From: an uncultured Solobacterium sp.
Lineage (GTDB): Bacteria; Bacillota_I; Bacilli_A; Erysipelotrichales; Erysipelotrichaceae
Assembly (NCBI GenBank): GCA_937895985.1
Contig: CALBKL010000251.1
Location: forward strand, 1-10,721
Reading direction: 5' to 3'
DNA length: 10,721 nucleotides
In this document: positions 1 to 7,391 of the stretch, piece after piece
Layout of the letters: the number at the start of each line of letters is the position of its first letter
Numbering within the stretch: position 1 is the stretch's first letter
The notes under the pieces: generated by a model
What the model was told of the DNA's origin: nothing
Seen by the model: only the letters and a program-made list of their open reading frames with translations
Databases searched by the model: none
Position numbers and translations under genes: made by a program

Positions 1-408
1 GGTTATACAATCACAAATACAAATACTGAAATAAGATCGATTGATGTAGAGAAGAAGTGGGTTGGGCGACCGGCAACATCTATTACAGTTAAACTTCTTG
101 CAGATGGTTCTATCAAAGATACAATCACAATCACATCTGCTGATAACTGGAGACATACATTTGCAAATCTACCAAAATATGATGCAAACGATGGACACGA
201 AATTATCTATACAATTGATGAAGATAGAATTGCTGGATATACGACAAGTATAACTGGCGATGTACAAACAGGCTTCACAATTACAAACTTTAAGGAGACA
301 CCAAAGACAGCGGATTACTTTAATCCAATGATGTATACAACTCTTATGGTAATTTCTCTTTCAATCATGATTATGGTAGTGGCTAAAAAGAAAACAGCAA
401 CAAGATAA
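1..408 (+). CDS. Cna-B domain surface protein, C-terminal part (5' end outside window)
   Basis: Open from base 1 in frame 1 to the TAA at 406-408, giving 135 residues with no start in view. Residues 1-10 look like the end of one Cna-B repeat (GYTITNTN). Residues 14-98 form a complete Cna-B domain that ends the same way (GFTITN), so at least two repeats occur in tandem. The usual isopeptide residues of this fold seem present: a Lys in DVEKKW (K18 or K19), Glu in the YTIDEDRIAGY stretch (E74) and Asn in ITN (N96). These make self-crosslinked stalk domains in adhesins and pilins (family knowledge). After them come TPKTAD (residues 100-105), a hydrophobic segment (about 110-128) and a basic tail KKKTATR, the layout of a sortase sorting signal, but with Ala where LPXTG has Gly. 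Probably an adhesin or pilus-type protein of the cell wall; the ligand cannot be told. An internal reading of 63 codons at 62-253 is a frame shadow. Confidence 0.88.
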   Translation, partial: GYTITNTNTEIRSIDVEKKWVGRPATSITVKLLADGSIKDTITITSADNWRHTFANLPKYDANDGHEIIYTIDEDRIAGYTTSITGDVQTGFTITNFKETPKTADYFNPMMYTTLMVISLSIMIMVVAKKKTATR

Positions 409-517
409 GAAAAAATTGGAAACTTAAAAACGCTATTAAATACGTACGATATAGGTTGATAAATACAATTCTATAAAGTATTTGAAAGAAAATTTTAGCA
501 AATGAAAATTATTTTGT
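409..517 (+). other. AT-rich intergenic stretch after the surface protein gene
   Basis: This stretch between the surface protein stop and the leader promoter is very AT-rich and contains no convincing open frame. A short AT-only inverted repeat (arms 491-496 and 505-510) followed by a T-rich run could act as a weak terminator for the upstream gene, but it lacks GC pairs. I see no other structure in it. Confidence 0.5.
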
Positions 518-546
518 TTGACAGATAACAATATATGCATTAAAGT
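518..546 (+). promoter_or_regulatory. Sigma-A type promoter for the T-box leader and peptide operon
   Basis: A perfect -35 hexamer TTGACA lies at 518-523. After exactly 17 bases comes TAAAGT at 541-546, matching four of six bases of the TATAAT consensus. Transcription would start near 552-554, just before the T-box structure, which is the expected place. No other -35/-10 pair of similar quality is seen between here and the first operon gene. Confidence 0.7.
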
Positions 547-727
547 AGTTCACATACAAAAGCAATGAAGAGAAAAGTAGTTACTTTAACACTTCTTAGA
601 GAGTTCGGTTAGGTGAAAGCGAACAAGTTAATGAGTAATGAAAATGGTCTTGGAGCTGTTGTGTCGATAAGTAGGCATGACCGGGCATTCCCGTTATAGG
701 ATTAGAGTATGTTGGTACTCGATGAGG

Positions 728-747
728 TTGTTTCAGTGATGAAACAA
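728..747 (+). repeat. Perfect 8-bp hairpin within the T-box leader
   Basis: TTGTTTCA at 728-735 pairs perfectly with TGAAACAA at 740-747 around the four-base loop GTGA. It sits between the Stem III region and the T-box sequence, only six bases before the antiterminator arm. It is probably a structural helix of the leader RNA; a protein-binding role is not indicated. Confidence 0.6.
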
Positions 748-776
748 TAAAACAAGGTGGTAACACGTGATGATAT

Positions 777-825
777 ATCCCGTCCTTGCAGTATACGAAT
801 GTATATTGTGATGACGGGATTTTTT
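777..825 (+). terminator. Intrinsic terminator of the T-box leader
   Basis: ATCCCGTC (777-784) pairs with GACGGGAT (813-820). The inner part continues as a nearly unbroken helix (786-796 with 801-811) around the loop GAAT, with one C/T mismatch between the two blocks. A run of six T follows at 820-825. The 5' arm overlaps the bases used by the antiterminator (781-787), so the two structures exclude each other, as in transcription-attenuating T-boxes. Confidence 0.92.
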
Positions 826-870
826 GTATAGTACTTTACGCCAACACGATAAAGGTACAGGGAGGAAAAG

Positions 871-2478
871 ATGAGTAAATTTATTAAAAAGTTTGCAGTA
901 ATTGCAACAACAATTTCCTTGCTTGCAGGATGCAGTGCAGGAAAGTCAAGCTCAACAGCTGAGACAACAACAGAGAAGAAGGTATTACGCTTCGGTCAAG
1001 CAAATGCGGGTACAGGCTTAGACATGCAGATTAGTACATCTTCTGGTGCTGCTTCGATTGCAGATGAAGTAACTGAGTCACTCTTACGTTTCGATGATAA
1101 CAATGAAGAAGAACCAGTATTGATTGAAGATTTCCCAAAGGTTTCTGAAGATGGAAAAGTATATTCCTTTACATTAAAGAAGGGTGTTTACTTCACAGAT
1201 GGTACAGAACTACATTCATCAGATGTTAAGTATACCTTTGAACGTATGTTTACACCTGCTACAGGAGCCAAGTCAACAACATACTTCTCAATGATTGCAG
1301 GTGCGAAAGACATGCTTGCAGGAAATGCTACAGAGCTTTCTGGATTTGAAATTGTTGATGACTACCACTTCAACATTAAACTTGATTATGCATTCGCTCC
1401 ATTCGTTAAGAACTTAGGAACTTCTTATGCAAATATCTTCCCTGAAAAGGCAACAAAAGAAGCAGGTGCTGCTTGGGGAACAGGTACTAACCTCATCGGT
1501 ACAGGTCCATATAAGATTCAATCAAATGATGATACAACTGAAGTAGTACTTGTTAAGAATGAGAACTATCATGGTGGTGATGTAAATCTTGATGAATTAC
1601 ATTTCATTTACTACGATGATGCACAGACAAAGTTAATTGCTTATGAAAATGGTGATATTGATTTAGCGGATTTACCTGCAAGTTTATTAGAACAATATCA
1701 ATCTTCTCATAGTGATGAAATTCATACATATCATCCATTAGGAACATCATTCATCTCACTAAATCTCAAGAGTGAATATATCTCTGATGTAAATGTACGT
1801 AAGGCAATCTCACTCGCTATCAATCGTGAAGAATTAGTTAAGACAATTCTTGCTGGTGCTGGTATTCCTGCAACATCATTCTTGAACAACCAGATTCCTG
1901 GTCATGATGATTCAAGAAAAGTACTAGAATACAATCCTGAAGCTGCTAAGAAGTTATTAGCTGAAGCAGGCTACAGCAATGGTATCTCACTCACAGCTGA
2001 AATTCGTGAAGCTGATAAGACAGTATTTGATGCATTACAAGGTTACTTAGCTGAAGTAGGTATCCAGTTAACATTAAATATCGTTGATAACGCTACTTGG
2101 AACTCTGATCGTGCTGCAGGTAACCTTGCATTAACAGGTATGACTTGGAATGCGTTATATCCAGATGGTGATTTCCAAATGTACAACTACTTCTACTCAA
2201 AGAACTCTGTAAACCGTGGTGTGTTCTATGATAACCCAGCATATGATGCAGCGTTAGATAAGGGTAGAGCTTCTACAGACGAAAAAGAACGTGCAGAATT
2301 ATATAAAGAAGCAGATAAGATTCTTACATTCGACGACTATGCATGCATACCTCTATACTATCCACAGAGCCAATTCATTGCGAAGTCATACGTTAAGAAC
2401 TTTACAGTAGGTAACTTAATCTACCACTTCTGGAATGCAGATATTGATGCACAAGCAGCAGCAAAAGAACAAAAGTAA
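871..2478 (+). CDS. Peptide ABC transporter substrate-binding lipoprotein (SBP family 5, Dpp/OppA-like)
   Basis: Captures extracellular peptides (or a related solute) and delivers them to the permeases encoded next. The 535-residue length is typical of family 5 binding proteins. A signal peptide with basic MSKFIKK start and hydrophobic core ends in the lipobox LAGC, so C21 would be lipidated and tether the protein outside the membrane. A low-complexity Ser/Thr/Glu linker follows. Family hallmarks include the GTGPY block at 210-214, a region of the NYHGG type just after it, and the C-terminal stretch with WNALYPDGDF and AYDAALD. The start at 871 has GGGAGGA five bases upstream. It is the first gene after the T-box terminator, so its transcription depends on readthrough. 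Dipeptide, oligopeptide or other specificity cannot be read from the sequence; peptide use is inferred from the family and from the peptidase gene in the same operon. Confidence 0.93.
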   Translation: MSKFIKKFAVIATTISLLAGCSAGKSSSTAETTTEKKVLRFGQANAGTGLDMQISTSSGAASIADEVTESLLRFDDNNEEEPVLIEDFPKVSEDGKVYSFTLKKGVYFTDGTELHSSDVKYTFERMFTPATGAKSTTYFSMIAGAKDMLAGNATELSGFEIVDDYHFNIKLDYAFAPFVKNLGTSYANIFPEKATKEAGAAWGTGTNLIGTGPYKIQSNDDTTEVVLVKNENYHGGDVNLDELHFIYYDDAQTKLIAYENGDIDLADLPASLLEQYQSSHSDEIHTYHPLGTSFISLNLKSEYISDVNVRKAISLAINREELVKTILAGAGIPATSFLNNQIPGHDDSRKVLEYNPEAAKKLLAEAGYSNGISLTAEIREADKTVFDALQGYLAEVGIQLTLNIVDNATWNSDRAAGNLALTGMTWNALYPDGDFQMYNYFYSKNSVNRGVFYDNPAYDAALDKGRASTDEKERAELYKEADKILTFDDYACIPLYYPQSQFIAKSYVKNFTVGNLIYHFWNADIDAQAAAKEQK

Positions 2479-2493
2479 AAAACATTAGGATAG

Positions 2494-2528
2494 CAGTCTG
2501 TGTGTGATGATTCCATACACACAGACTG
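2494..2528 (+). terminator. Strong intercistronic hairpin between binding-protein and permease genes
   Basis: CAGTCTGTGTGT at 2494-2505 pairs without mismatch to ACACACAGACTG at 2517-2528, a 12-bp stem with an 11-base loop. The following bases (TATTTCTGTTATT) are T-rich but not a clean U-tract. It may be a leaky terminator or an RNA-stabilising 3' hairpin that keeps the binding-protein message more abundant than the rest of the operon, an arrangement common in ABC import operons. Which of the two cannot be decided here. Confidence 0.7.
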
Positions 2529-2558
2529 TATTTCTGTTATTGATGAAAGGATATAGGC

Positions 2559-3491
2559 ATGGGTAAATATATTTTAAAAAGAGCAGTGCTAGCAGTAATG
2601 ATTATCTTTGCGATTTCCTTACTTACATTTATTGTATTGAATGTAATTCCAGGGGATGTTGTAGCCGCAATGCTAGGTGAATTCGCAAGTAAAGATGCGA
2701 TTGAAACTGCTAGACACCAACTAGGTCTAGATGTGCCTTTGCCACTCCAATATTTGCGTTGGTTACAGGGCTTGGTTACAGGAAATCTAGGTATGAGCTA
2801 CTTCCAACGTAAAGCAGTATTAACTTTAATATTACAAGCATTTAAATATACATTTGTGATGGCGATTGCCGCATACATTATCGCAATCGTAATCGGATTA
2901 TTATTTGGTGTATTAGCAGCGGTATACCACAATCGTATTATTGATCGTATCTTGATGTCGCTTTCTATTTTCGGTATCTCAGCACCATCGTTTTGGATAG
3001 CGATTATCTTACAGATTTTTGTGGGATTGAAACTTGGCTGGTTTCCAGTATCAGGTGTAAAATCTGCAGTATGGTGGGTTTTACCGTCATTTTCGCTAGG
3101 TATTCGATCTGCCGCATCGATTGCACGTGTTACACGTACATCGATGTTAGAAGTGATGAAACAGGATTATATCCGTACAGCGTTTGCGAAGGGTATTAGT
3201 TATCCAAGAATCATCTTCTTCCATGCATTCCGTAATGCACTAATTCCAATTATGACGATTCTTGGAAACGACTTTGGTGTGTTACTAACAGGATCGATGA
3301 TTACCGAGAATGTATTTAATATACCTGGTATTGGTAAATTATTAATCGATGCGATTAATCGTCGTGATATTCCACTGGTACAGGGTGGGGTAATCTACGT
3401 AGCAGCGATATGTGTATTAGTTTACTTTGTAGTAGATATATTATATGCAGTCGTAAATCCAAACATACGTTTAACGAAGGAGGTTAACTAA
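2559..3491 (+). CDS. Peptide ABC transporter permease, DppB/OppB type
   Basis: One of the two membrane subunits forming the peptide channel in the cytoplasmic membrane. The 310 residues carry the DppB-class N-terminus (YILKR followed by the first membrane helix and NVIPGD), then the QLGLD and GNLGMSY elements typical of this subunit. About six hydrophobic segments are seen. The cytoplasmic EAA loop that docks onto the ATPases is at about 208-230 (AFAKGISYPRIIFFHAFRNA followed by LIP). The start at 2559 has GAAAGGA at 2545-2551, seven bases upstream. The stop TAA shares its last base with the ATG of the next permease (TAATG), so the two are translationally coupled. Heterodimer partner is the following gene. 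Confidence 0.93.
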   Translation: MGKYILKRAVLAVMIIFAISLLTFIVLNVIPGDVVAAMLGEFASKDAIETARHQLGLDVPLPLQYLRWLQGLVTGNLGMSYFQRKAVLTLILQAFKYTFVMAIAAYIIAIVIGLLFGVLAAVYHNRIIDRILMSLSIFGISAPSFWIAIILQIFVGLKLGWFPVSGVKSAVWWVLPSFSLGIRSAASIARVTRTSMLEVMKQDYIRTAFAKGISYPRIIFFHAFRNALIPIMTILGNDFGVLLTGSMITENVFNIPGIGKLLIDAINRRDIPLVQGGVIYVAAICVLVYFVVDILYAVVNPNIRLTKEVN

Positions 3492-4354
3492 TGAAAAAGA
3501 ATAATTTCTATAGTGAATCCTTCCAACGTTTCTGCAAAAATAAAGTGGCTGTTGTATCAGCACTCATTCTTATCAGTTTAATTGTGATTTGTTTTATCGC
3601 TCCACTGATCACTAGTTATGATCCTGAAAAACAGGTGTTATCAGAGCGTTTATTATCACCAAGTCTAAAGCACTGGTGGGGTACAGACCAATATGGTAGA
3701 GATATTTTTACACGCTGTGTATATGGTTGCCGTGTTTCGCTATCTGTTGGAATTATTTCACAATTGATTGCGACAATTATCGGTTACTTTATGGGGGTTA
3801 CAGCGGGCTATGTTGGTGGTAAAACAGATGATACGATTTCATTTGTAATGCAGGTATTTTCTTCGTTTCCATTTTTGTTATTTGCGATGGCATTAATGTA
3901 CGCATTAGGACCAGGTATTACAAATCTATATATCTCACTGGGTTTATTGAGTTGGGCAAGTACTGCCAAATTAATTCGTGGGCAAGTAATGCAGCTAAAG
4001 GGCCAAGAATACATTCAAGCATGTAAGGTAGATGGTGGTTCTACATTACGTATTATCCTAAAGCATTTATTCCCAAACTGTATTCCAATGTTAATTGTTT
4101 CGATTACGTTAGGTATTCCTAGCGCAATCTTATCGGAAGCTAGTTTAAGTTATTTAGGTTTAGGCGTACCTTCACCAAAGCCAAGCTGGGGATCGATGAT
4201 TGCGGAATCACAGGATTTTATTCGTAGTAATACGTATTACAGTTTATTCCCAGGTTTATGCATTATTGTTACAGTAATGGCCTTTAATATGATGGGTGAT
4301 GGCTTACGTGATGCCTTAGATCCTAAATTACGTATTTCAAGAGGTGAACTATGA
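3491..4354 (+). CDS. Peptide ABC transporter permease, DppC/OppC type
   Basis: Second membrane subunit of the importer, 287 residues. The family order is clear: a basic N-terminus followed by one membrane helix, the PLITSYDPE stretch, the diagnostic WWGTDQYGRDIFTR motif (GTD at 64-66), then the core transport domain. The EAA loop lies at about 177-200 (ACKVDGGSTLRIILKHLFPN). The C-terminal SYLGLGVPSPKPSWG and the closing GDGLRDALDPKLR are typical of DppC proteins. AAGGAGGT at 3477-3484, six bases upstream, is a near-ideal ribosome binding site although the start overlaps the preceding stop by one base. The stop overlaps the next start in an ATGA arrangement. This pairs with the DppB-type permease and both following ATPases. 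Confidence 0.94.
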   Translation: MKKNNFYSESFQRFCKNKVAVVSALILISLIVICFIAPLITSYDPEKQVLSERLLSPSLKHWWGTDQYGRDIFTRCVYGCRVSLSVGIISQLIATIIGYFMGVTAGYVGGKTDDTISFVMQVFSSFPFLLFAMALMYALGPGITNLYISLGLLSWASTAKLIRGQVMQLKGQEYIQACKVDGGSTLRIILKHLFPNCIPMLIVSITLGIPSAILSEASLSYLGLGVPSPKPSWGSMIAESQDFIRSNTYYSLFPGLCIIVTVMAFNMMGDGLRDALDPKLRISRGEL

Positions 4355-5337
4355 GCCAGAACACAGTATTGGAGATAAAAGACTTAGAAGTAGAACTTTA
4401 TTCAGAAAAGGGTCCACTTCCAGTCATCGATAAAGTAAATTTATCTATCAAAGAGGGTGAAATTGTAGGTATCGTAGGTGAAAGTGGTTGTGGTAAATCC
4501 ATGCTAGCATCTGCGATTATGAACCTATTAAATTCACCAGCGAAAATCGCAGCTGGTACTATCTTCTATGAAGGTCAGGATATGACCACACTTAGTTCTA
4601 AAGAATTTCAAAAAATTCGTGGAAATGAAATTTCAATGATTTTCCAAGAGCCAATGACTTCATTAAATCCGTTGATGAAAGTTGGTAAGCAAATTGAAGA
4701 AGCTATCAAAGCACATGAGAAAGTTTCGAATACTGAACTTAAAGAACGTGCAGTCGCTGCGATTCGTGATGTAGGGATTCCCCAACCGGAAAAGGTTTAT
4801 CATGATATTCCATCTCGATTATCTGGTGGTATGAGACAGCGTATTATGATTGCGATGGCACTTGTGTGTCATCCAAAGCTTCTTATCTGTGATGAGCCTA
4901 CTACAGCTTTGGACGTAACGATTCAAGCACAGATTCTTCGCTTAATTAAGAAGTTGCGTGATGAAACAAATACTGCAGTTATTTTTATCTCCCATGATAT
5001 GGGAGTGATCTATCAGATGGTTGACCGTGTTGTTGTCATGTATGCAGGTCAATTTGTGGAAAGCGCTCCATGTAAGAAGTTGTTTGAAAAGCCATTACAT
5101 CCTTACACGATTGGTTTACAGAATGCAATTCCACAAATTAATAAACAACAATCTTCTCTACAAGATATCCCGGGTTCAGTACCGATGCTGGATAACTTGC
5201 CAGAAGGATGTTTGTTCGCACCTAGATGTCCATTTGCGAAGGTCGAATGTTTTACAAAGAAAGTTAGCCTCAAGCATTATGATGATCATGACGTTCGTTG
5301 CTTGTTGGTAGATGAAGGAGGATGGCACAATGAGTGA
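4351..5337 (+). CDS. Peptide ABC transporter ATPase, DppD/OppD type
   Basis: First of two nucleotide-binding subunits that power peptide import from the cytoplasmic side; 328 residues. Walker A is GESGCGKS (43-50), the Q-loop is in FQEPMTSLNP, the signature SGGMRQR starts at S158, Walker B ends in D181-E182, and the switch His is H215. The C-terminal oligopeptide-transporter extension carries PLHPYT and a Cys set C287-x5-C293-x6-C300-x16-C317. Such a set binds a 4Fe-4S cluster in some characterised members of the family, so cluster binding is plausible here but not proven. The start overlaps the preceding permease by four bases (ATGA), with AGAGGTG just upstream. The Met after Walker A Ser replaces the usual Thr/Val and does not touch the catalytic Lys. 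Confidence 0.94.
   Translation: MSQNTVLEIKDLEVELYSEKGPLPVIDKVNLSIKEGEIVGIVGESGCGKSMLASAIMNLLNSPAKIAAGTIFYEGQDMTTLSSKEFQKIRGNEISMIFQEPMTSLNPLMKVGKQIEEAIKAHEKVSNTELKERAVAAIRDVGIPQPEKVYHDIPSRLSGGMRQRIMIAMALVCHPKLLICDEPTTALDVTIQAQILRLIKKLRDETNTAVIFISHDMGVIYQMVDRVVVMYAGQFVESAPCKKLFEKPLHPYTIGLQNAIPQINKQQSSLQDIPGSVPMLDNLPEGCLFAPRCPFAKVECFTKKVSLKHYDDHDVRCLLVDEGGWHNE
5315..5321 (+). promoter_or_regulatory. Ribosome binding site that fixes the second ATPase start at 5330
   Basis: AAGGAGG lies eight bases before the ATG at 5330. An in-frame ATG at 5312 would place this site inside its own first codons and has no comparable site of its own, so 5330 is the better start. Confidence 0.8.
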
Positions 5338-6307
5338 AATCATTCTTGAAGTTCAAAATCTAAAGAAATACTACCAACAAGGTACACTATTCCAAAAGAA
5401 AGAAAGTGTAAAAGCAGTTGATGATGTAAGTTTTGTACTACATCGTAAAGAGACACTTGCGATTGTTGGGGAAAGTGGATGTGGTAAATCAACAACAGTA
5501 AAATCAATTATCCGTTTAACAGAACCAACTTCAGGGAAAGTTATCCTACATGGAGAAGATTTTACAAGTTTAAAAGGAAAAGAGTTACGCGAAGCGAGAA
5601 AGAAGTTAAAGATTATTTTCCAAGATCCATATTCTTCTTTAAATCCACGTATGACAGTACGTGATATCATTGCGGAACCAATTGATATTGAAAAGACTTG
5701 GAAAACACGTGGTGAGCGAGAAGAGATGGTATTAGAAACCATGCAGCTCGTTGGGCTTGATCCAACTTGGATTAATCGCTATCCACATGAATTCTCTGGT
5801 GGTCAAAGACAACGGATTGGAATTGCGCGTGCAATTATCTTGAAGCCAGATATTGTTATCTGTGATGAACCAGTATCTGCGTTGGATGTTTCTATCCAAG
5901 CAAAAATTATTAATCTATTAAAACAACTACAAGAAGAATTGAACATTTCTTATATCTTTATTTCACATGATTTAGGTGTCGTAAAACATATCGCAGATCG
6001 TATTCTAGTAATGTATTTGGGACATGTTGTTGAAGAGGGTACTAGTGAAGATATTTTTAATCATCCTTCACACCCGTATACGCGAACATTATTAAATGCG
6101 ATTCCTACAATTGGTGTAGAGATGAGTGAAAATACATTGATTGAAGGTGATCTTCCATCACCATCTAATCCACCAAAAGGTTGTGTATTCCACACCAGAT
6201 GTCCTTTTGCGAAAGAGGAATGTGCACTCAAACAACCAGAAGTTAAAGACCTAGGAAATGGTCATCAATATGCATGCATACTAAATGCAGAAAATGAAAG
6301 TGAGTAA
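5330..6307 (+). CDS. Peptide ABC transporter ATPase, DppF/OppF type
   Basis: Second nucleotide-binding subunit, 325 residues from the chosen start, forming the ATPase heterodimer with the DppD-type protein. The N-terminus LEVQNLKKYY followed by a KKESVKAVDDVSF insert is typical of the F subunit. Walker A is GESGCGKST (47-55), the Q-loop lies in FQDPYSSLNPRMTV, the signature SGGQRQR starts at S156, Walker B ends in D179-E180, and the switch His is H213. The C-terminal extension has HPSHPYT and the Cys set C285-x5-C291-x6-C298-x17-C316, parallel to that of its partner. The gene overlaps the preceding one by eight bases. A longer reading from ATG 5312 adds six residues and is less likely because of the ribosome binding site position. 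Confidence 0.93.
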   Translation: MSEIILEVQNLKKYYQQGTLFQKKESVKAVDDVSFVLHRKETLAIVGESGCGKSTTVKSIIRLTEPTSGKVILHGEDFTSLKGKELREARKKLKIIFQDPYSSLNPRMTVRDIIAEPIDIEKTWKTRGEREEMVLETMQLVGLDPTWINRYPHEFSGGQRQRIGIARAIILKPDIVICDEPVSALDVSIQAKIINLLKQLQEELNISYIFISHDLGVVKHIADRILVMYLGHVVEEGTSEDIFNHPSHPYTRTLLNAIPTIGVEMSENTLIEGDLPSPSNPPKGCVFHTRCPFAKEECALKQPEVKDLGNGHQYACILNAENESE

Positions 6308-6311
6308 ACTT

Positions 6312-7391
6312 ATGGAATTTAATCGTGAACAAATTGAAAAGAATTTCCGCCAGCGTATCAAAGGATTATCATCTGTATTTGGACCTAGCGGTTTTGAAGA
6401 AGAAGTTGCAGAGCTCATCAAGCAAAACTTAGCTGATTCAGACTTCACACATTCTACAGATGTGCTTGGTAATTTAATTTACCATCGTAAGGGAACTGGT
6501 GATAAGAAGATTTTGATTGCAGCACATATGGACGAAATTGGTTTGATTATTCGTCATATCGATAGTAAAGGATTTATTTGGGTAGATACACTTGGAGGAT
6601 TTGCTCCTCAACAGTTCTTTGGTAAGCGTGTCATCATCAAGACAGATGAGGGTAAGCATATCAATGGTATTATTAATTCTCTTCATCCCGGAAGACCAGA
6701 CCGTTGTACAACAATGCCTTCTTCCGTACATGAATTCTTTATTGAAGTTGGTTGTGAATCTCGCCAAGAGGTATTGGAACTTGGTATTGAAGAGGGTAAT
6801 GCGATTTCAATTGATTACCCAGTTATCGAACTAGGTAAGTATAAGTTAGGTGGTAAGGCACTTGATGATCGTGCACTTGTGTTTATCTTAGAAGAAGTTG
6901 TACGCTTACTACAAGGTAGAGAAGACATTCCTGATTTATATGCAGTATTTACGACACAAGAAGAAGTGGGTGCTCGTGGTGCTATTGTAGCCGCAACAAA
7001 TATCAAACCTGATATTGCGATTGCTTTAGATATGAGTTTAGCGACTGATATTCCAGGTGTTCCAGAATCTGAATATATTAACGTATTAGGCAAGGGAACA
7101 TCTATCAAGGTAATGGATAAACTATCTACTTGTATCGGTGGCTTGATTGCTCATCCACAGCTTGTACGTGACTTAAAGAAGGTTGCAAAGGACAATCAGA
7201 TTCCATACGCAATTGAAGCGTATGCAGCTGGTGCAACAGATGCTAGCTTTATGCAGACCTTAAACGGTGGTATTATCGCTGGTGGTGTTCAGATTCCAAT
7301 GCGTTATGTACATAGCTATGAAGTAGTCGATGTACGAGATGTCGTTGATACAGTTGAATTATTATATCGCTACATCCTTACGCAAGCATAG
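6312..7391 (+). CDS. M42 family metallo-aminopeptidase (glutamyl aminopeptidase/endoglucanase-like)
   Basis: A cytosolic di-metal aminopeptidase likely to trim imported peptides to free amino acids. From the chosen start it has 359 residues, the usual M42 length. The metal and catalytic residues are visible: H72 in AAHMDE, D185 in ALDDR, the Glu pair E217-E218 in TTQEEVG, D240 in ALDMS and H334 in YVHS. The N-terminal SSVFGPSGFEE stretch is also typical. Family members form dodecameric shells. The start at 6312 lies four bases after the preceding stop with a weak GAAAGTGAG site; in-frame ATGs at 6285 and 6294 would overlap the ATPase gene and have poorer sites, but cannot be excluded. It is the last gene of the T-box operon. 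Substrate preference (Glu/Asp, Leu or broad) cannot be read. Some family members are annotated as endoglucanase; the peptide context favours peptidase. Confidence 0.92.
   Translation: MEFNREQIEKNFRQRIKGLSSVFGPSGFEEEVAELIKQNLADSDFTHSTDVLGNLIYHRKGTGDKKILIAAHMDEIGLIIRHIDSKGFIWVDTLGGFAPQQFFGKRVIIKTDEGKHINGIINSLHPGRPDRCTTMPSSVHEFFIEVGCESRQEVLELGIEEGNAISIDYPVIELGKYKLGGKALDDRALVFILEEVVRLLQGREDIPDLYAVFTTQEEVGARGAIVAATNIKPDIAIALDMSLATDIPGVPESEYINVLGKGTSIKVMDKLSTCIGGLIAHPQLVRDLKKVAKDNQIPYAIEAYAAGATDASFMQTLNGGIIAGGVQIPMRYVHSYEVVDVRDVVDTVELLYRYILTQA

Larger units (their letters stand above)
560..826 (+). promoter_or_regulatory. T-box riboswitch (tRNA-sensing leader) of the peptide importer operon
   Basis: The leader shows the landmarks of a T-box in the right order. 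An AGTA element lies at 576-579, an AGAGAG element at 598-603 with a GGTTAGGTG stretch after it, and GAAAATGGTCTTGGAG at 640-655 as the distal Stem I part. A Stem III-like hairpin (682-685 with 690-693, followed by GTTA) comes next. The T-box proper is AAGGTGGTAACACG at 754-767. Its antiterminator can form from AAGG (754-757) with CCTT (784-787) and ACG (765-767) with CGT (781-783), leaving TGGTAAC as the bulge. The competing terminator starts in the same bases. UGGU at 758-761 would pair with the end of an uncharged tRNA whose discriminator base is A. The bulge deviates from the canonical UGGNACC by one base. The specifier codon was not assigned with confidence; it probably lies within 661-672. 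Uncharged tRNA binding would allow readthrough into the importer genes. Confidence 0.9.

Noticed and set aside
491..510. AT-only inverted repeat after the surface protein gene as its terminator.
   Set aside because: Six A/T pairs with an 8-base loop give too weak a stem for a confident intrinsic terminator; mentioned only as a possibility.
4489..4503. Met after the Walker A Ser in the DppD-type ATPase as a sign of an inactive site.
   Set aside because: This position is variable in DppD proteins, and the catalytic Lys, Walker B Glu and switch His are all present.
5371..5742. Minus-strand open frame of 123 codons inside the second ATPase gene.
   Set aside because: It lies wholly opposite a well-supported ATPase domain and its translation shows no family features; it is a shadow of the coding frame.
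2338..6280. The same 12-base palindrome TATGCATGCATA at 2338-2349 and 6269-6280, encoding Tyr-Ala-Cys-Ile both times.
   Set aside because: Both copies sit inside coding sequence in the same frame, and a few shared 12-mers are expected by chance in 10 kb. No further copies or a regulator suggest an operator.
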